64,000 bases of DNA from CAVWDU01 sp963840725. GTDB taxonomy: Bacteria > Pseudomonadota > Gammaproteobacteria > Pseudomonadales > Halieaceae. Numbering within the stretch: position 1 is the stretch's first letter; each line of letters opens with the position of its first letter. The DNA is taken from positions 194,730 through 258,729 of the forward strand of contig CAWIZY010000003.1 in the NCBI GenBank assembly GCA_963840725.1. The letters are read 5' to 3'. The notes below the pieces were generated by a model. It was given only the letters and a program-made list of their open reading frames with translations. It made no database searches and was not told the origin of the DNA. This document shows, in pieces, positions 45,321-53,983 of this stretch. The position numbers and the translations under genes were made by a program.

Positions 45321-46925
45321 CTACTGACCACCAGCCGGTCGCAGACGCTGCTTCATCGCCGCATCCAGCTCGAGCATGGAATCAGCGATATCGGGAAGCT
45401 CCACCGCCACCGTTTGCTCCATCAAGTCGGCAATTTCCCGATTCATCGCCTCTGCAGCAGATTGGTCTGACTCAAAAAATTCCGCCACCCAGTGCTGGGA
45501 GCGACCCAGGCTCTCGCGATACAGCACCTGGTTACCGGACATTAAAGCCACCTGTGCCTGCTCCAGCAACATACGTAAATTCTGGCGCACCAGCCGCTCC
45601 CATTGAGGATCCATCAGTGCCTCGGCGGGCGTTTCCCGACGCCGCACCACCACGTAGGACGCCAGCTTATCCAGGGCCTCCTGGTAGCCCTGGCGCAGGC
45701 GACCCTGCCAGTCGTCGTTGGTCTGAGTTTCGACCACGGGCATTTCAGCATCGGGCAGTGCGAAAATCACCAATTGATCCACTTGATCAACCAGCGCTGC
45801 CAGGCGCACATAGTTACCCTCGATGTCTATCCGGGGCACTGCCCGAATACTGGCGAGATCGGATGCGATAGCACCCCGCACAGCCATCAGGCTGACGTCG
45901 TCCAGTTCACGCAATATATTGTCCGCACTGGTTAGCAGCGCCTGCGCAGCGGCTGTATCGCCGGTCATGATCAAGCGCTGATTGGCGAGGCGTAACAGGT
46001 ACTCCACCTCTGCCAGCAGCCATTTGTCACGATTGACGTCGGCGGACGGAGTGCCGGCACGCGCCGCAAGTTGTGCTGCCAGGGCCTGCAACTGTTGAGA
46101 CTGCTCGGCGGCGCCGCTTTCCAGCACGGCCACCGCATCACTGACGGCGGCCTGTATGCGACTGTCGAGGCGCTCATCCAGTGCGTCCAGGTCCAGGTCG
46201 CCGGCTGCCACCCTCGCGGTGCCGTCTGCGGCCCGAAGCTCACCAGTGATGGACTCCAGCGAGGCGGTCTTGTCGCCCAAAGTATCTGTGCGCGTGGCCA
46301 GTGAAAGAGTCGTTTCCTCCAGCGAGCGGCTGGTTGACGCCAGGTCTGTAGTCGCGGACTCCAGGGACTGCAGCCGCTCAAACAATGCGGCTTCACGCTG
46401 GTGCGCCTCCATAAAAAACCAACCCGCCCCCGCCGCCAGCCCCAAGGCCAGCAGCAGGGCCAACCAGGCAATTCCAGAGGAACCCGAACCCTGGTCGGCG
46501 GCAGTAGTGTGTTTCGACTCTCCCGCGGTGGCCAACTGGATTTCTTTGGCCCTGGCTTGCTCGGCCCTGACTTGCTCGGCTTTAGCCTGTTCCGCCTTGG
46601 CCTGTTCCGCCTTGGCTTCCGGGGGCCGGCCTTCCGGGGGCCGGCCTTCCGGGGGCCGGCCTTCCGGGGTCTCTGGTTCCGGAGCTACGTCCGGCTCAGG
46701 GGGGACGTCATTGAGCCGTGCTGAAGCCGCCGCCTCATCCTCTTTGTGAGCCGACAGATGATCCGCGCCCGCACGCTGCACCGCAGACTGGCTGCCGGTA
46801 TCCGCCGCCTCCTCAGGCTTCTCTTCACCTGGATCCGCCACGACAGCCGATTCGGTGGACTGCGGAGTGGCTTTATCGTCTTTCTGCCGCCCGTTTTTGC
46901 GGTTACTGTCTTTCCTATTGCTCAC
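45321..46925 (-). CDS. hemX: HemX (uroporphyrinogen-III C-methyltransferase-like) with expanded repeats
   Basis: A 534-residue protein with one membrane helix near residue 158 (GIAWLALLLALGLAAGAGW), a coiled coil after it, and the C-terminal HemX domain (about 270-500, KWLLAEVEYLLRLANQRLIM, AVRGAIASDLASIRA). Despite its database name it has no SAM fold. The first ~150 residues are long for the family and low-complexity, with EGRPP and AKAEQ repeats. It overlaps hemD by 11 bases upstream and sits three bases before hemY, the usual operon layout. Confidence 0.92.
   Translation of the reverse strand: MSNRKDSNRKNGRQKDDKATPQSTESAVVADPGEEKPEEAADTGSQSAVQRAGADHLSAHKEDEAAASARLNDVPPEPDVAPEPETPEGRPPEGRPPEGRPPEAKAEQAKAEQAKAEQVRAEQARAKEIQLATAGESKHTTAADQGSGSSGIAWLALLLALGLAAGAGWFFMEAHQREAALFERLQSLESATTDLASTSRSLEETTLSLATRTDTLGDKTASLESITGELRAADGTARVAAGDLDLDALDERLDSRIQAAVSDAVAVLESGAAEQSQQLQALAAQLAARAGTPSADVNRDKWLLAEVEYLLRLANQRLIMTGDTAAAQALLTSADNILRELDDVSLMAVRGAIASDLASIRAVPRIDIEGNYVRLAALVDQVDQLVIFALPDAEMPVVETQTNDDWQGRLRQGYQEALDKLASYVVVRRRETPAEALMDPQWERLVRQNLRMLLEQAQVALMSGNQVLYRESLGRSQHWVAEFFESDQSAAEAMNREIADLMEQTVAVELPDIADSMLELDAAMKQRLRPAGGQ
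46584..46669. repeat. Two tandem repeats within hemX
   Basis: Three copies of a 15-bp GGCCGGCCTTCCGGG-type unit encode EGRPP repeats. Next to them, copies of a 15-bp CTTGGCCTGTTCCGC unit encode AKAEQ. Both keep the frame. Confidence 0.85.
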
Positions 46926-47700
46926 GCATCCTCTCCATTGCAGGGGCTTGCTCGGTCAGGGCGCGCAGCATCGCCGCATCGGATGCATTATCTGCGGTGA
47001 TCAAATGACCGAAACCAGCCGATTCAGCCTGTTCAGCAACGCGCCGTGAAGGCACCAGCAGTGTCAGTGACTTCACGTTATGGGTTTCTTCTGGGCCGAG
47101 CAAACACAACAGGTTCGTCAGCCCATCGCCGCTACTGAGCAAAATAAGCTCGATTCCCCAGCGTTCTATTCGGGCGGCCAGTTCTCCCGCGGGCAGCGGG
47201 GGGCAGCGACGCCGATAACAAGCCAGCTCGGCGACCTCGGCGCCACGGCGCGACAATTCCTCTCGCAAGGTATCTCGCCCACCCTCGCCCTTGACGATCA
47301 GCACCCGCTCGCCGGCCACTTCACGTAGAGATGGCAGGGCCAACAGGCTCTCGCTGGTCATTTCACCACCCGCCGACTGGGCTGTAACTCCGTAATCGGA
47401 CAGTCTTCCAGCTGTCGCTTCACCCACGCCGTACCAGTTGAGCCCAACCGGTAATTGCGGCCAGTAGTCCTCAATTCTGGCCATGCCATGACGCACGGCA
47501 TTGCCACTGATAAAAATGATGTGCTGGAACCGGTCCAGTTCCAGCAGCAATCCCCGCTGTGCCGGGTCCAGTTCTGCCAATGGCTCCAACTCCAACAGAG
47601 CCTGATGATGGGTCTCATAACCGGCTTCACGCAGCCCCTGACACAGTGCCAGCTCCTGCCCCTGCGGACGGGTGACCAGTACGGACTTAGGCGTCGGCAT
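46915..47700 (-). CDS. hemD: Uroporphyrinogen-III synthase
   Basis: Cyclises hydroxymethylbilane to uroporphyrinogen III. The 261-residue protein has SVLVTRPQGQE at the start, ISGNAVRHG near 70, WYGVGEATAGRL near 95 and RVLIVKGEGGRDTLREEL near 140, all usual for HemD. The ATG at 47,700 lies inside the end of hemC (14-base overlap), and a longer frame upstream of it is only hemC read in another frame. Order hemC-hemD-hemX-hemY matches pseudomonads. Confidence 0.93.
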   Translation of the reverse strand: MPTPKSVLVTRPQGQELALCQGLREAGYETHHQALLELEPLAELDPAQRGLLLELDRFQHIIFISGNAVRHGMARIEDYWPQLPVGLNWYGVGEATAGRLSDYGVTAQSAGGEMTSESLLALPSLREVAGERVLIVKGEGGRDTLREELSRRGAEVAELACYRRRCPPLPAGELAARIERWGIELILLSSGDGLTNLLCLLGPEETHNVKSLTLLVPSRRVAEQAESAGFGHLITADNASDAAMLRALTEQAPAMERMREQ

Positions 47701-48619
47701 AGACCGCGGCGAGAATGTCGGCCGCTCCCATGCCCAACAATTGCTCGGCGACATCGATGCCCAGTGGACCCGCTTGCTCAGCCGCCGCCCGGGCCTCTGC
47801 CCGCAAAATACGGCTGCCATCAGGACTGCCCACCAGACCCCGCAGCCACAACTCCTGGCCGTCTGCTGACAATTCTGCATAGCAGGCTATCGGCACCTGG
47901 CACCCACCCTGCAGTCGCTGGTTCATCGCCCGTTCGGCAGTGACGCGACAGGCCGTTGGCCCATGGTGCAGGGCCTGCAATAACTCCAACGTGTCACTGT
48001 CATGGGTACGCAGTTCGATGCCGACGGCGCCCTGTCCGCCCGCAGGCAGTGAGTCGGTCACTGCCAGACGCTCACGAATGCGCTCCCCATACCCAGCCGG
48101 ACCAGTCCCGCGCTGGCCAGAATAATGCCGTCGTATTGGCCATCATCCAATTTGCGCAAGCGCTATTCACGTTGCCACGCAGAAATTTCACCGTAAGATC
48201 CGGCCGACGCTCGCGCAATTGGCATTCCCGCCGCAGACTGGAGGTTCCAACCACGGCATTCTCCGGCAAATCCTCAAGAGCGGCATAGCGATTGCTTACG
48301 AAGGCGTCACTGGGATCCTCACGTTCGCAGATCACCCCCAGCCCGAGTCCCTGGGGAAACTCCATCGGTACATCCTTCATAGAGTGCACGCGATGTCAGC
48401 ATTGCCCTCTAGCCGTGCGGTTTCGAGTTCTTTCACAAACAGACCCTTGCCGCCCACTTTGGCCAGGGGCACATCGAGCACCTGGTCGCCACGGGATGTC
48501 ATTCCCAGCAGTTTCACGTCAAGGTCGGGATACGCCCTGCGCAGTTCGCTTTCGACAAACCTGGCTTGCCAGAGAGCCAGTGGGCTTTCCCTCGTAGCAA
48601 TAGTGAGTGTTCGTGACAT
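47687..48619 (-). CDS. hemC: Porphobilinogen deaminase, interrupted by three single-base frameshifts
   Basis: Builds hydroxymethylbilane from porphobilinogen. The N-terminus TIATRESPLALWQA, KDVPME..., TSSLRRECQL and the C-terminal GGQGAVGIELR are all present, but in three shifted frames. One base is missing near 48,390 (ADIA to VHSMKD), one near 48,163 (NVN to RLRKLDD) and one in the C run at 48,085-48,088 (LGMG to ERIRERL). The cofactor cysteine loop is in the middle part. The enzyme is essential in a heme-making cell, so these are probably sequence errors and the gene is real. hemD overlaps its end. Confidence 0.85.
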
Positions 48620-48696
48620 AAATTATTTCCCCGGAGTGCGCCGCGATTATATCAGCAGCAACACAAGACGGCGATATACCTCAGCCGGATCGCGGC

Positions 48697-49250
48697 TCAG
48701 GCGCGCTGGAGCAAACGCTGCTTGACCTCAGCCAGGTGGCGACGGCTGATTGCCGGTCGTTGCTCAACACCGCTTAGCTCAACCTGCCATCCCGAGCGCG
48801 CATCGCGCTGCAATCAGACGATATGGGCCAGGGCCACCAGCGCGTTGCGGTGGACCCGCACAAACGCATCGCCGTAGGCCTGTTCCAGTTCTTTCAGGCT
48901 CTCCTGCAACACCAGCTCCCGCTCTGGGCTGACTGCAGTGACGTATTTCTGCTCCGCCAGAAAACAGCGCACAGCGTCCAGGGCAAGGGTTTCCACGCCG
49001 CGATGGGTGAGGCTGCTAACCAGACGCGAGCCGCTTGTCTCTGCATTCAGGGCGGCCAGTTGGAGGCGATTGATGCGGGATGCCTTCGCCAGCGCATCCT
49101 GCAACTCCACGAGCCGGACCGGCTTCAGCAGATAGTCGACGGCATGATGGCGCAAAGCCTGCAGGGCAAAGTCGTCGCAGGCGGTGCAAAAGATAATCGC
49201 CGGGGGCTGTGCCAGTTGGTCCAATGATGCTGCGACCTCCAGGGTGAACT
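48697..49250 (-). CDS. LytTR response regulator AlgR-like, truncated at a junction and with an internal stop
   Basis: The receiver-domain end and LytTR DNA-binding domain of an AlgR-type regulator. Visible are VAASLDQLAQPPAIIFCTA, the AVDYLLKPVR motif with the conserved Lys, and the LytTR part LAEQKYVTAV...KELEQAYGDAFVRVHRNALVALAHI. An in-frame TGA lies at 48,816-48,814, after which the same frame continues for 38 codons with an AlgR-like end (RPAISRRHLAEVKQRLL). The N-terminal ~65 residues are missing because the sequence switches to ispG near 49,245. AlgR upstream of hemC is the pseudomonad order, supporting identity. Without the artefacts it would be about 245 residues. Confidence 0.82.
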
Positions 49251-49252
49251 GC
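49237..49252. other. Probable chimeric junction: algR (minus) meets ispG (plus)
   Basis: Left of this point the minus strand reads AlgR; right of it the plus strand reads the ispG C-terminus (PGESKQANIGISLPGTG). Both genes are cut mid-domain. Gene content, GC and strand layout change here. An assembly join between two genomes is the simplest explanation; a genuine recombination is less likely. Confidence 0.75.
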
Positions 49253-49428
49253 CCCGGCGAGAGCAAGCAGGCCAACATCGGCATCAGTCTGCCCGGCACC
49301 GGAAGCACCCGTCGGCACCTGTCTATGTCGACGGGGAGAAGGTCACGACGCTGAAGGGAGCGGGTATCGCCGACCGATTCAAGCAGATGGTCGATGACTA
49401 TGTCATCGAAAAATACGCTGCACGCTGA
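49250..49428 (+). pseudogene. ispG: IspG (HMBPP synthase), C-terminal fragment
   Basis: Only the last ~60 residues of 4-hydroxy-3-methylbut-2-enyl diphosphate synthase are present. The segment PGESKQANIGISLPGTG, a short frameshifted gap near 49,301-49,317, and APVYVDGEKVTTLKGAGIAD match the iron-sulfur end of the enzyme. It stops at TGA 49,426-49,428. The rest is missing at the junction. In the source genome the full gene is presumably intact. Confidence 0.8.
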
Positions 49429-49584
49429 GCGGGCGTTGAACGTACCATCCGCACGGTAACCGTGCCCAGACTGCCAACATGCCGCCGAGCCCGCAATTGA
49501 CGCGCATCGTCGCGGGGCTCACCTCGAACCGCGTGTCGTCGGCTGCGGCCGATTGCACCCCTTTCACCCACAAGGAGTCGATCC

Positions 49585-50089
49585 ATGCTAAAAAAGTCCC
49601 TATTCAAAATGGCGTTACCGATTTGCGCCGTGGCAGCGCTGACAGCGGGTCCGGCGTCCGCGGAGGACCCCATGATGGTCTCCATGAAGCGCCTGTCGCT
49701 GGAAACCGCCCAGCGAATCGCCCAGGGCGCGATCGACGCGTGCCGCGAGAAGGGCATCCAGATCGGCGTCACCGTCGTCGATCCGCGACGGCGTGATCCA
49801 GACCCAGCTGCGTGACACCATCGCCTCGCCGATTACGATCCCGATCAGCTTCAAGAAGGCCTATACGGCGGTCAACTTCAACGCCGATACCTGGCGCTTG
49901 GTGAACGTGCGGAACCCCATCGGCCGGTTCGACTTTTTGGTCATGTCCGCCGGCGGCGCCGTGGTGCAAGTGGGCGGCGCACTGGTCGGTGGCGTCGGCG
50001 TCAGTGGCGCCCCCTCCGGTGAGACCGACGAGGAGTGTGCCAAGGCTGGCGTCACCGCGGTGCAGGACGACCTTGAGATGGCCATGTAA
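49585..50089 (+). CDS. GlcG/HbpS-like (DUF336) secreted heme-binding family protein, frameshifted
   Basis: The N-terminus is a signal peptide (LFKMALPICAVAALTAGPASA), so the protein is periplasmic. The domain starts LSLETAQRIAQGAIDACREKGIQIGVTVVD. One extra C near 49,783 shifts the frame; corrected, it continues DGVIQTQLRDTIASPITIPISFKKAYTA and ends with GGVGVSGAPSGETDEECAKAGV, all typical of the HbpS/GlcG fold. Total about 167 residues. AAGGAG lies upstream of the ATG. The function is not certain: family members bind heme or cobalamin, or sit in glycolate operons. Confidence 0.8.
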
Positions 50090-50107
50090 GAGACGAGTCG
50101 ACAGCGC

Positions 50108-50306
50108 ATGACCAAGACCGAGCTGCTCGAACTGATTGTCGATATCTTGCGCCACTACGGCTATGTCGATGCCCGCGGAATGGGGGTGCCCCCAAGATCG
50201 TCCCATTGCTCATCAAGCATAATGGGGTTGCGCCCGAGTTTGAAGTCACGGAAGACTACGTCCTGGTGGCGATATGGCTCAAGGCGCTCCGGAGAACGAT
50301 TCACGG
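50108..50306 (+). pseudogene. Fragment of an AlbA_2/RecG-like ATP-binding regulator
   Basis: The frame starts MTKTELLELIVDILRHYGYVDARGMGV and, after a shift near 50,190, continues KIVPLLIKHNGVAPEFEVTEDYVLVAIW. This resembles the C-terminal end of AlbA_2/HATPase_c_4 transcriptional regulators (also annotated RecG-like). The body of the gene is missing and nothing downstream fits, so this is a remnant. ATG may not be a true start. Confidence 0.5.
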
Positions 50307-50369
50307 ATCGCGATATACGCGGCTTCTATAGGCTCTACGAGGAGCGGTTCGTTCATTTACATTGATTCG

Positions 50370-50926
50370 ATCTTTTCCTCGATCCTGACTGCCGGCGGCT
50401 CACCACCTTTGCCCGCGGCGAGTGGTCCGTCTCCGCTTCCGCGTCCGCGATCTACGACAGCACATCGACGGCCTTAGCGTGGGTCGGGCCTCCTGCCTAT
50501 GAAGCGCCTGCGGATCCAATGGCCTGACTAAGGCGATTTCTGTGACTTTCATACCATCTGACGTGTCTTGACCCGCCCTCCATGTCGGGCTGGCGGCCAC
50601 ATAGCTTCTATGCTCCCGCCAGGCCCTCCTTAACGCAAAGGTGCAGGGTCAAGGTAGGCCAAGGGTAGACGCGCCCTGAGCCACGGTTGCCTAGTCGACT
50701 AATTTGGCCGAGCAATCCGGCGGCGATGCCGATAGGCGTCGTCGCCGGCCTACCCGGCCGTGGACGCCAGCCTCACTGCGCGCCGGGAAAGTAGAGCCTG
50801 CGCCAGCTGATTCTTTAGCTGGGGGCGGATGGCGTCGCTGACCACGCGCAGGGCCTCATGCTGGTTGACTAGCCGGCGTTGGATGCGTCCCGAAGGCACC
50901 GCCTCTCAGGACGTTAGCGAAAGCGA
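50370..50926. other. Non-coding stretch
   Basis: No gene is supported here. The only open frames are short and lack start signals or recognisable composition. A short inverted motif (GCCCTCCATGTCGGGC-type, near 50,576-50,590) is seen, of no clear meaning. Confidence 0.5.
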
Positions 50927-51270
50927 TCAACATGATGTCGCCGAGCTCTGCCGGTTCACCTCGTCTGAAATAGTTGACGACATCCATTTTGGCGATGGAG
51001 GACACCGATTGATGTCGGACGCCGCCGGGAGCTTATCAGGTAGAAGATCACGTGGGAGCCCTGGGGATAGCAGTAGCAGCGCGGCTCGATCTCGGGGCGC
51101 GGTTTTCCAAGCAGTGGATTCTCGGCGAGCCAAGTGAAGCGGCAGTAGAGGCTTCGCATATACAAGACCCTCTTTTTCGGGCCCCAAATCCGCTTGGTGT
51201 GCGAGGCGATTGACGTCAGGTCTCGCTTCGCCCTCGGTGTGATGCGGAAGGCTAGTCTCCTGCCGGTCAA
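50927..51270 (-). pseudogene. ParE/RelE-type toxin, frameshifted
   Basis: The protein starts LAFRITPRAKRDLTSIASHT and continues WLAENPLLGKPRPEIEP and SHVIFYLI, the ParE fold. Near 50,980 a base too few or too many in an A run shifts the frame; the alternative frame gives MDVVNYFRRGEPAELGDIM, the usual ParE C-terminus. Intact ParE toxins poison gyrase. The start is unclear (TTG at 51,270, or a codon just after the GGAG at about 51,261). It sits directly downstream of parD. It could be an intact toxin spoiled by sequence errors. Confidence 0.7.
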
Positions 51271-51299
51271 TCACGGTCCCTGGTTTGGTCGGCTTCTGC

Positions 51300-51525
51300 C
51301 AAGATTGCGTCGATTGAGTATCATCGACGAAGTCGCCAGCATCGGCCTCGGCGACACCCTCGGCCAGGTGGGCGTGTAGTCGGGTCAGCTTCTCATCATG
51401 GGCTTCGAGCTGGCGCAACCGCACGCCTAAATGACCTCGGTCGCCGAGGCATAGCGCCCGGTCACGACCTGATCGTCGATGAATGTCTGCCAGTGCTCGT
51501 CGAGGAAAAAGCGGGTCGCAGTCAT
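51300..51525 (-). pseudogene. ParD-type antitoxin, frameshifted
   Basis: ATG at 51,525 has GAGGT upstream and opens TATRFFLDEHWQTFIDDQVVTGRYASATEVI, a ParD ribbon-helix-helix start. A stop follows at once, but one base more restores LGVRLRQLEAHDEKLTRLHAHLAEGVAEADAGDFVD, the ParD second half. The 3' end given here is approximate because the reading runs on without a clear stop. It pairs with the ParE gene downstream. Confidence 0.7.
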
Positions 51526-51687
51526 GGATGACACCTCGTTCTTGCGTCTGCGCCGATGGTATCAAAACGCGCCGCGCGCGGCGCCATCACGCTGAGCGCG
51601 CGGAGCGACACGACGACCGGAGCAGAGGTTGCTCCAGAACAAATAGGGACAGTGCGACCGGGCCAGGCCGCGTATATCGGACGCCGA

Positions 51688-53118
51688 TCAGCGCTTCTTC
51701 GGCGCGATCAGGTCCGTGATCGAGCCATGCGCCATCTCGGCGGCGAAGCAGATGGTCTCGTTCAGCGTCGGGTGGGGGTGGATGGTCATACCGATGTCTT
51801 CCATGTCCGCGCCCATCTCCAGTGCCAGCACGGTCTCGCCGATCAGCTCGCCGGCGTTGGGTCCGACGATGCCGGCGCCGAGGATGCGCTTGGTCTCGGG
51901 ATCGAACAGCAGCTTGGTCAGGCCCTCGTCGCGATGGATGCCGAGAGCGCGGCCGCTGGCGGCCCAGGGGAAGACGCCCTTTTCATAGGCGATGTCCTTG
52001 GCCTTGGCCTCGGTCTCGGTCAGCCCCATCCAGGCGACCTCCGGGTCGGTGTAGGCCACCGACGGGATGGTCAGCGGATCGAACAGGGCCGGCTCGCCGG
52101 CGATGACCTCGGCGGCCACCTTGCCTTCATGGGTGGCCTTGTGCGCCAACATCGGATTACCGACCACGTCGCCGATGGCGAAGATGTTCGGCACGTTGGT
52201 GCGCATGTGTTGATCCACGGGGATGAAGCCGCGCTCGTCCACCTTGACCCCGGCCGCCTCCGCGTTGATGAGCTTGCCGTTGGGCCGGCGGCCGACCGCC
52301 ACCAACACCTTGTCGTAGCTGGCCTCGCCGGCGTGCTTGCCGTCGAACACCACCTTGATGCCGTCTGATGTCGCGTCCATGCTGGCGACCTTGGTCTCGA
52401 GCATGATCTTGTCGTAGCGCTTCTTGACGACCTTCTCGAAGGCCCGCACCAGGTCCGGATCGGCACCCGGCATCAGCTGGTTCTGCAGCTCGACGACATC
52501 GATCTTGGCGCCCAGGGCGCTGTAGACGCTTGCCATCTCCAGGCCGATGATGCCGCCACCCACCACCAGCATGCGCTCCGGGATGCCGTCGATCTCCAGC
52601 GCGCCGGTGGAATCGATGACGCGGGGGTCGTCGTGGGGGAAACCAGGGATACGCACCGGGCTGGAGCCGCACGCGATGATGCAGTGATCGAACGTAACCG
52701 ACACCTTGCCGTCGCGGACGTCGACGCCGATGCGGTTGGGTGCCTCGAAGCGGCCGATGCCTTGCACGATCTCGACCTTGCGCTGCTTGGCCAGCGCGGC
52801 GAGGCCGCCGGTGAGCTTCTTGACCACCTTGTCCTTGCCCGCGCGCATCTTGTCCAGGTCAATTTCTGGCGGCGCGAAGGTCACGCCCATGGCGCCCATG
52901 GTCTTGGCCTCTTCGATGATGGCCGCGGTGTGCAGCAGCGCCTTCGATGGGATGCAGCCAACATTGAGGCAGACACCGCCGAGGGCCGGGTAGCGCTCGA
53001 TCATGACCACCCGCAGACCGAGGTCGGCGGCGCGAAAGGCAGCGGTGTAGCCGCCGGGGCCAGCGCCCAACACGACGACTTGGGCGCGGAGTTCTTTGCT
53101 GGGAGCGGTGTCGCTCAT
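51688..53118 (-). CDS. lpdA: Dihydrolipoyl dehydrogenase (E3)
   Basis: Reoxidises dihydrolipoamide of the pyruvate dehydrogenase complex with NAD. The 476-residue protein shows the FAD motif VLGAGPGGYTAAFRAADLG, the redox pair in GGVCLNVGCIPSKALL, the NAD motif VVGGGIIGLEMASVY, FAIGDVVGNPMLAHKA and the C-terminal HPHPTLNE with the active-site His. The ATG at 53,118 is used; a TTG four codons upstream is less likely. It belongs with aceE-aceF, which lie upstream on the same strand, with a VapBC pair in between. Confidence 0.95.
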   Translation of the reverse strand: MSDTAPSKELRAQVVVLGAGPGGYTAAFRAADLGLRVVMIERYPALGGVCLNVGCIPSKALLHTAAIIEEAKTMGAMGVTFAPPEIDLDKMRAGKDKVVKKLTGGLAALAKQRKVEIVQGIGRFEAPNRIGVDVRDGKVSVTFDHCIIACGSSPVRIPGFPHDDPRVIDSTGALEIDGIPERMLVVGGGIIGLEMASVYSALGAKIDVVELQNQLMPGADPDLVRAFEKVVKKRYDKIMLETKVASMDATSDGIKVVFDGKHAGEASYDKVLVAVGRRPNGKLINAEAAGVKVDERGFIPVDQHMRTNVPNIFAIGDVVGNPMLAHKATHEGKVAAEVIAGEPALFDPLTIPSVAYTDPEVAWMGLTETEAKAKDIAYEKGVFPWAASGRALGIHRDEGLTKLLFDPETKRILGAGIVGPNAGELIGETVLALEMGADMEDIGMTIHPHPTLNETICFAAEMAHGSITDLIAPKKR

Positions 53119-53203
53119 GTTTGTCCCCAAACAAGTGGTTTCTGGTCAGTGGTGGATCGTATATCGGTCAAGGACCCCGGGACTCGGAGCCTTTGTCGCG
53201 GGC

Positions 53204-53665
53204 CTAACCGCAATTTTCGAGCAACTCGCGCAAGTACGGATCGGTATCGACGAAAGGGCTGACGATGCGAACACCCTCAACGATTTGGCCAGCGTTGAGA
53301 TCCTCAGACAACAACAGGTCTGCACCAGAGCGTGTCGCCGCCGCGACGATCAGCGCGTCCCAAAATGACAGCTGATTTCGCTCTTGCACCTCCGATGCCT
53401 GCAAGACCGTCTCGCAGGAGATGGGCTCGATATGCCAAGCGCAATAGTCTCGCACGATTCCGCGGGCGCGAGCCGCCGTTAGCGGCTGCGGTATCTTGCG
53501 GGTGACGTTGACGTAGAACTCTTGCAGCACTTGCGTACTGAGAAATCCGCCGCCTCGTTGCCACAGGCATCGTAGCAATGCTGCCGCCGCCTGGTGCCGC
53601 GAGCCGGCGGTCTTGTCGTATCCGTAGATCAGTACGTTGGTGTCAACGAAGGGCTTCGCGGTCAT
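53204..53665 (-). CDS. PIN-domain toxin (VapC-type)
   Basis: A 153-residue ribonuclease-type toxin. The PIN acidic residues are D8 (FVDTNVLIY), E in QEFYVNV (near 60), D in SFWDALIV (near 113) and D in LLSEDLNAG (near 131). Expected to cut RNA in a Mg-dependent way. The ATG at 53,665 overlaps the upstream antitoxin gene by 23 bases, a typical VapBC layout. The module lies inside the pdh gene set. Confidence 0.88.
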   Translation of the reverse strand: MTAKPFVDTNVLIYGYDKTAGSRHQAAAALLRCLWQRGGGFLSTQVLQEFYVNVTRKIPQPLTAARARGIVRDYCAWHIEPISCETVLQASEVQERNQLSFWDALIVAAATRSGADLLLSEDLNAGQIVEGVRIVSPFVDTDPYLRELLENCG

Positions 53666-53885
53666 GCAGTTCATCCCGGGGCAGGGTCCGTCCGCCGAGG
53701 TCGAATCCTTGATCAAGGTCGGCAAGGGCGTGTCGCTTGGCTGCCTCAAAGCCCTCGCTCTGCTCGACGATGCGCGTGAGTTCGGCGCTGAGCATCGCGC
53801 TAATGGACGTGGCGCGTTCGGCTGCGATCAAGCGCAGTTTGACGACCAGCGCCTTATCCAACGCAACCGTAATATTCTGCCGCAT
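53643..53885 (-). CDS. VapB-type antitoxin (ribbon-helix-helix)
   Basis: An 80-residue protein whose N-terminus (MRQNITVALDKALVVKLRLIAAERATSISAML) is a CopG/ribbon-helix-helix DNA-binding unit; the acidic C-terminal half (ALADLDQGFDLGGRTLPRDEL) would wrap the toxin. It starts upstream of vapC and overlaps it by 23 bases, so translation is coupled. It probably represses its own promoter in the 98-base gap to aceF. Confidence 0.82.
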   Translation of the reverse strand: MRQNITVALDKALVVKLRLIAAERATSISAMLSAELTRIVEQSEGFEAAKRHALADLDQGFDLGGRTLPRDELHDREALR

Positions 53886-53983
53886 GGTCGAAGGTCATCC
53901 AGGAAATTCACACGTGCCGTACGTGTAGCACGCGCCATTAGAGCTGTCAACGCATCGACCTGAGCGATAAACCCGCTCGCCTT

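Noticed and set aside
46584..46669. Direct repeats in hemX as a CRISPR array
   Set aside because: No spacers; unit length 15 bp, in frame with the protein; simple tandem repeats.
47701..47880. Longer N-terminus of HemD
   Set aside because: The extra part is hemC in a shifted frame; the HemD start motif begins at 47,700.
48814..48816. TGA as a selenocysteine codon in AlgR
   Set aside because: The family has no selenocysteine at this place and no suitable downstream hairpin was seen; an error or mutation is more likely.
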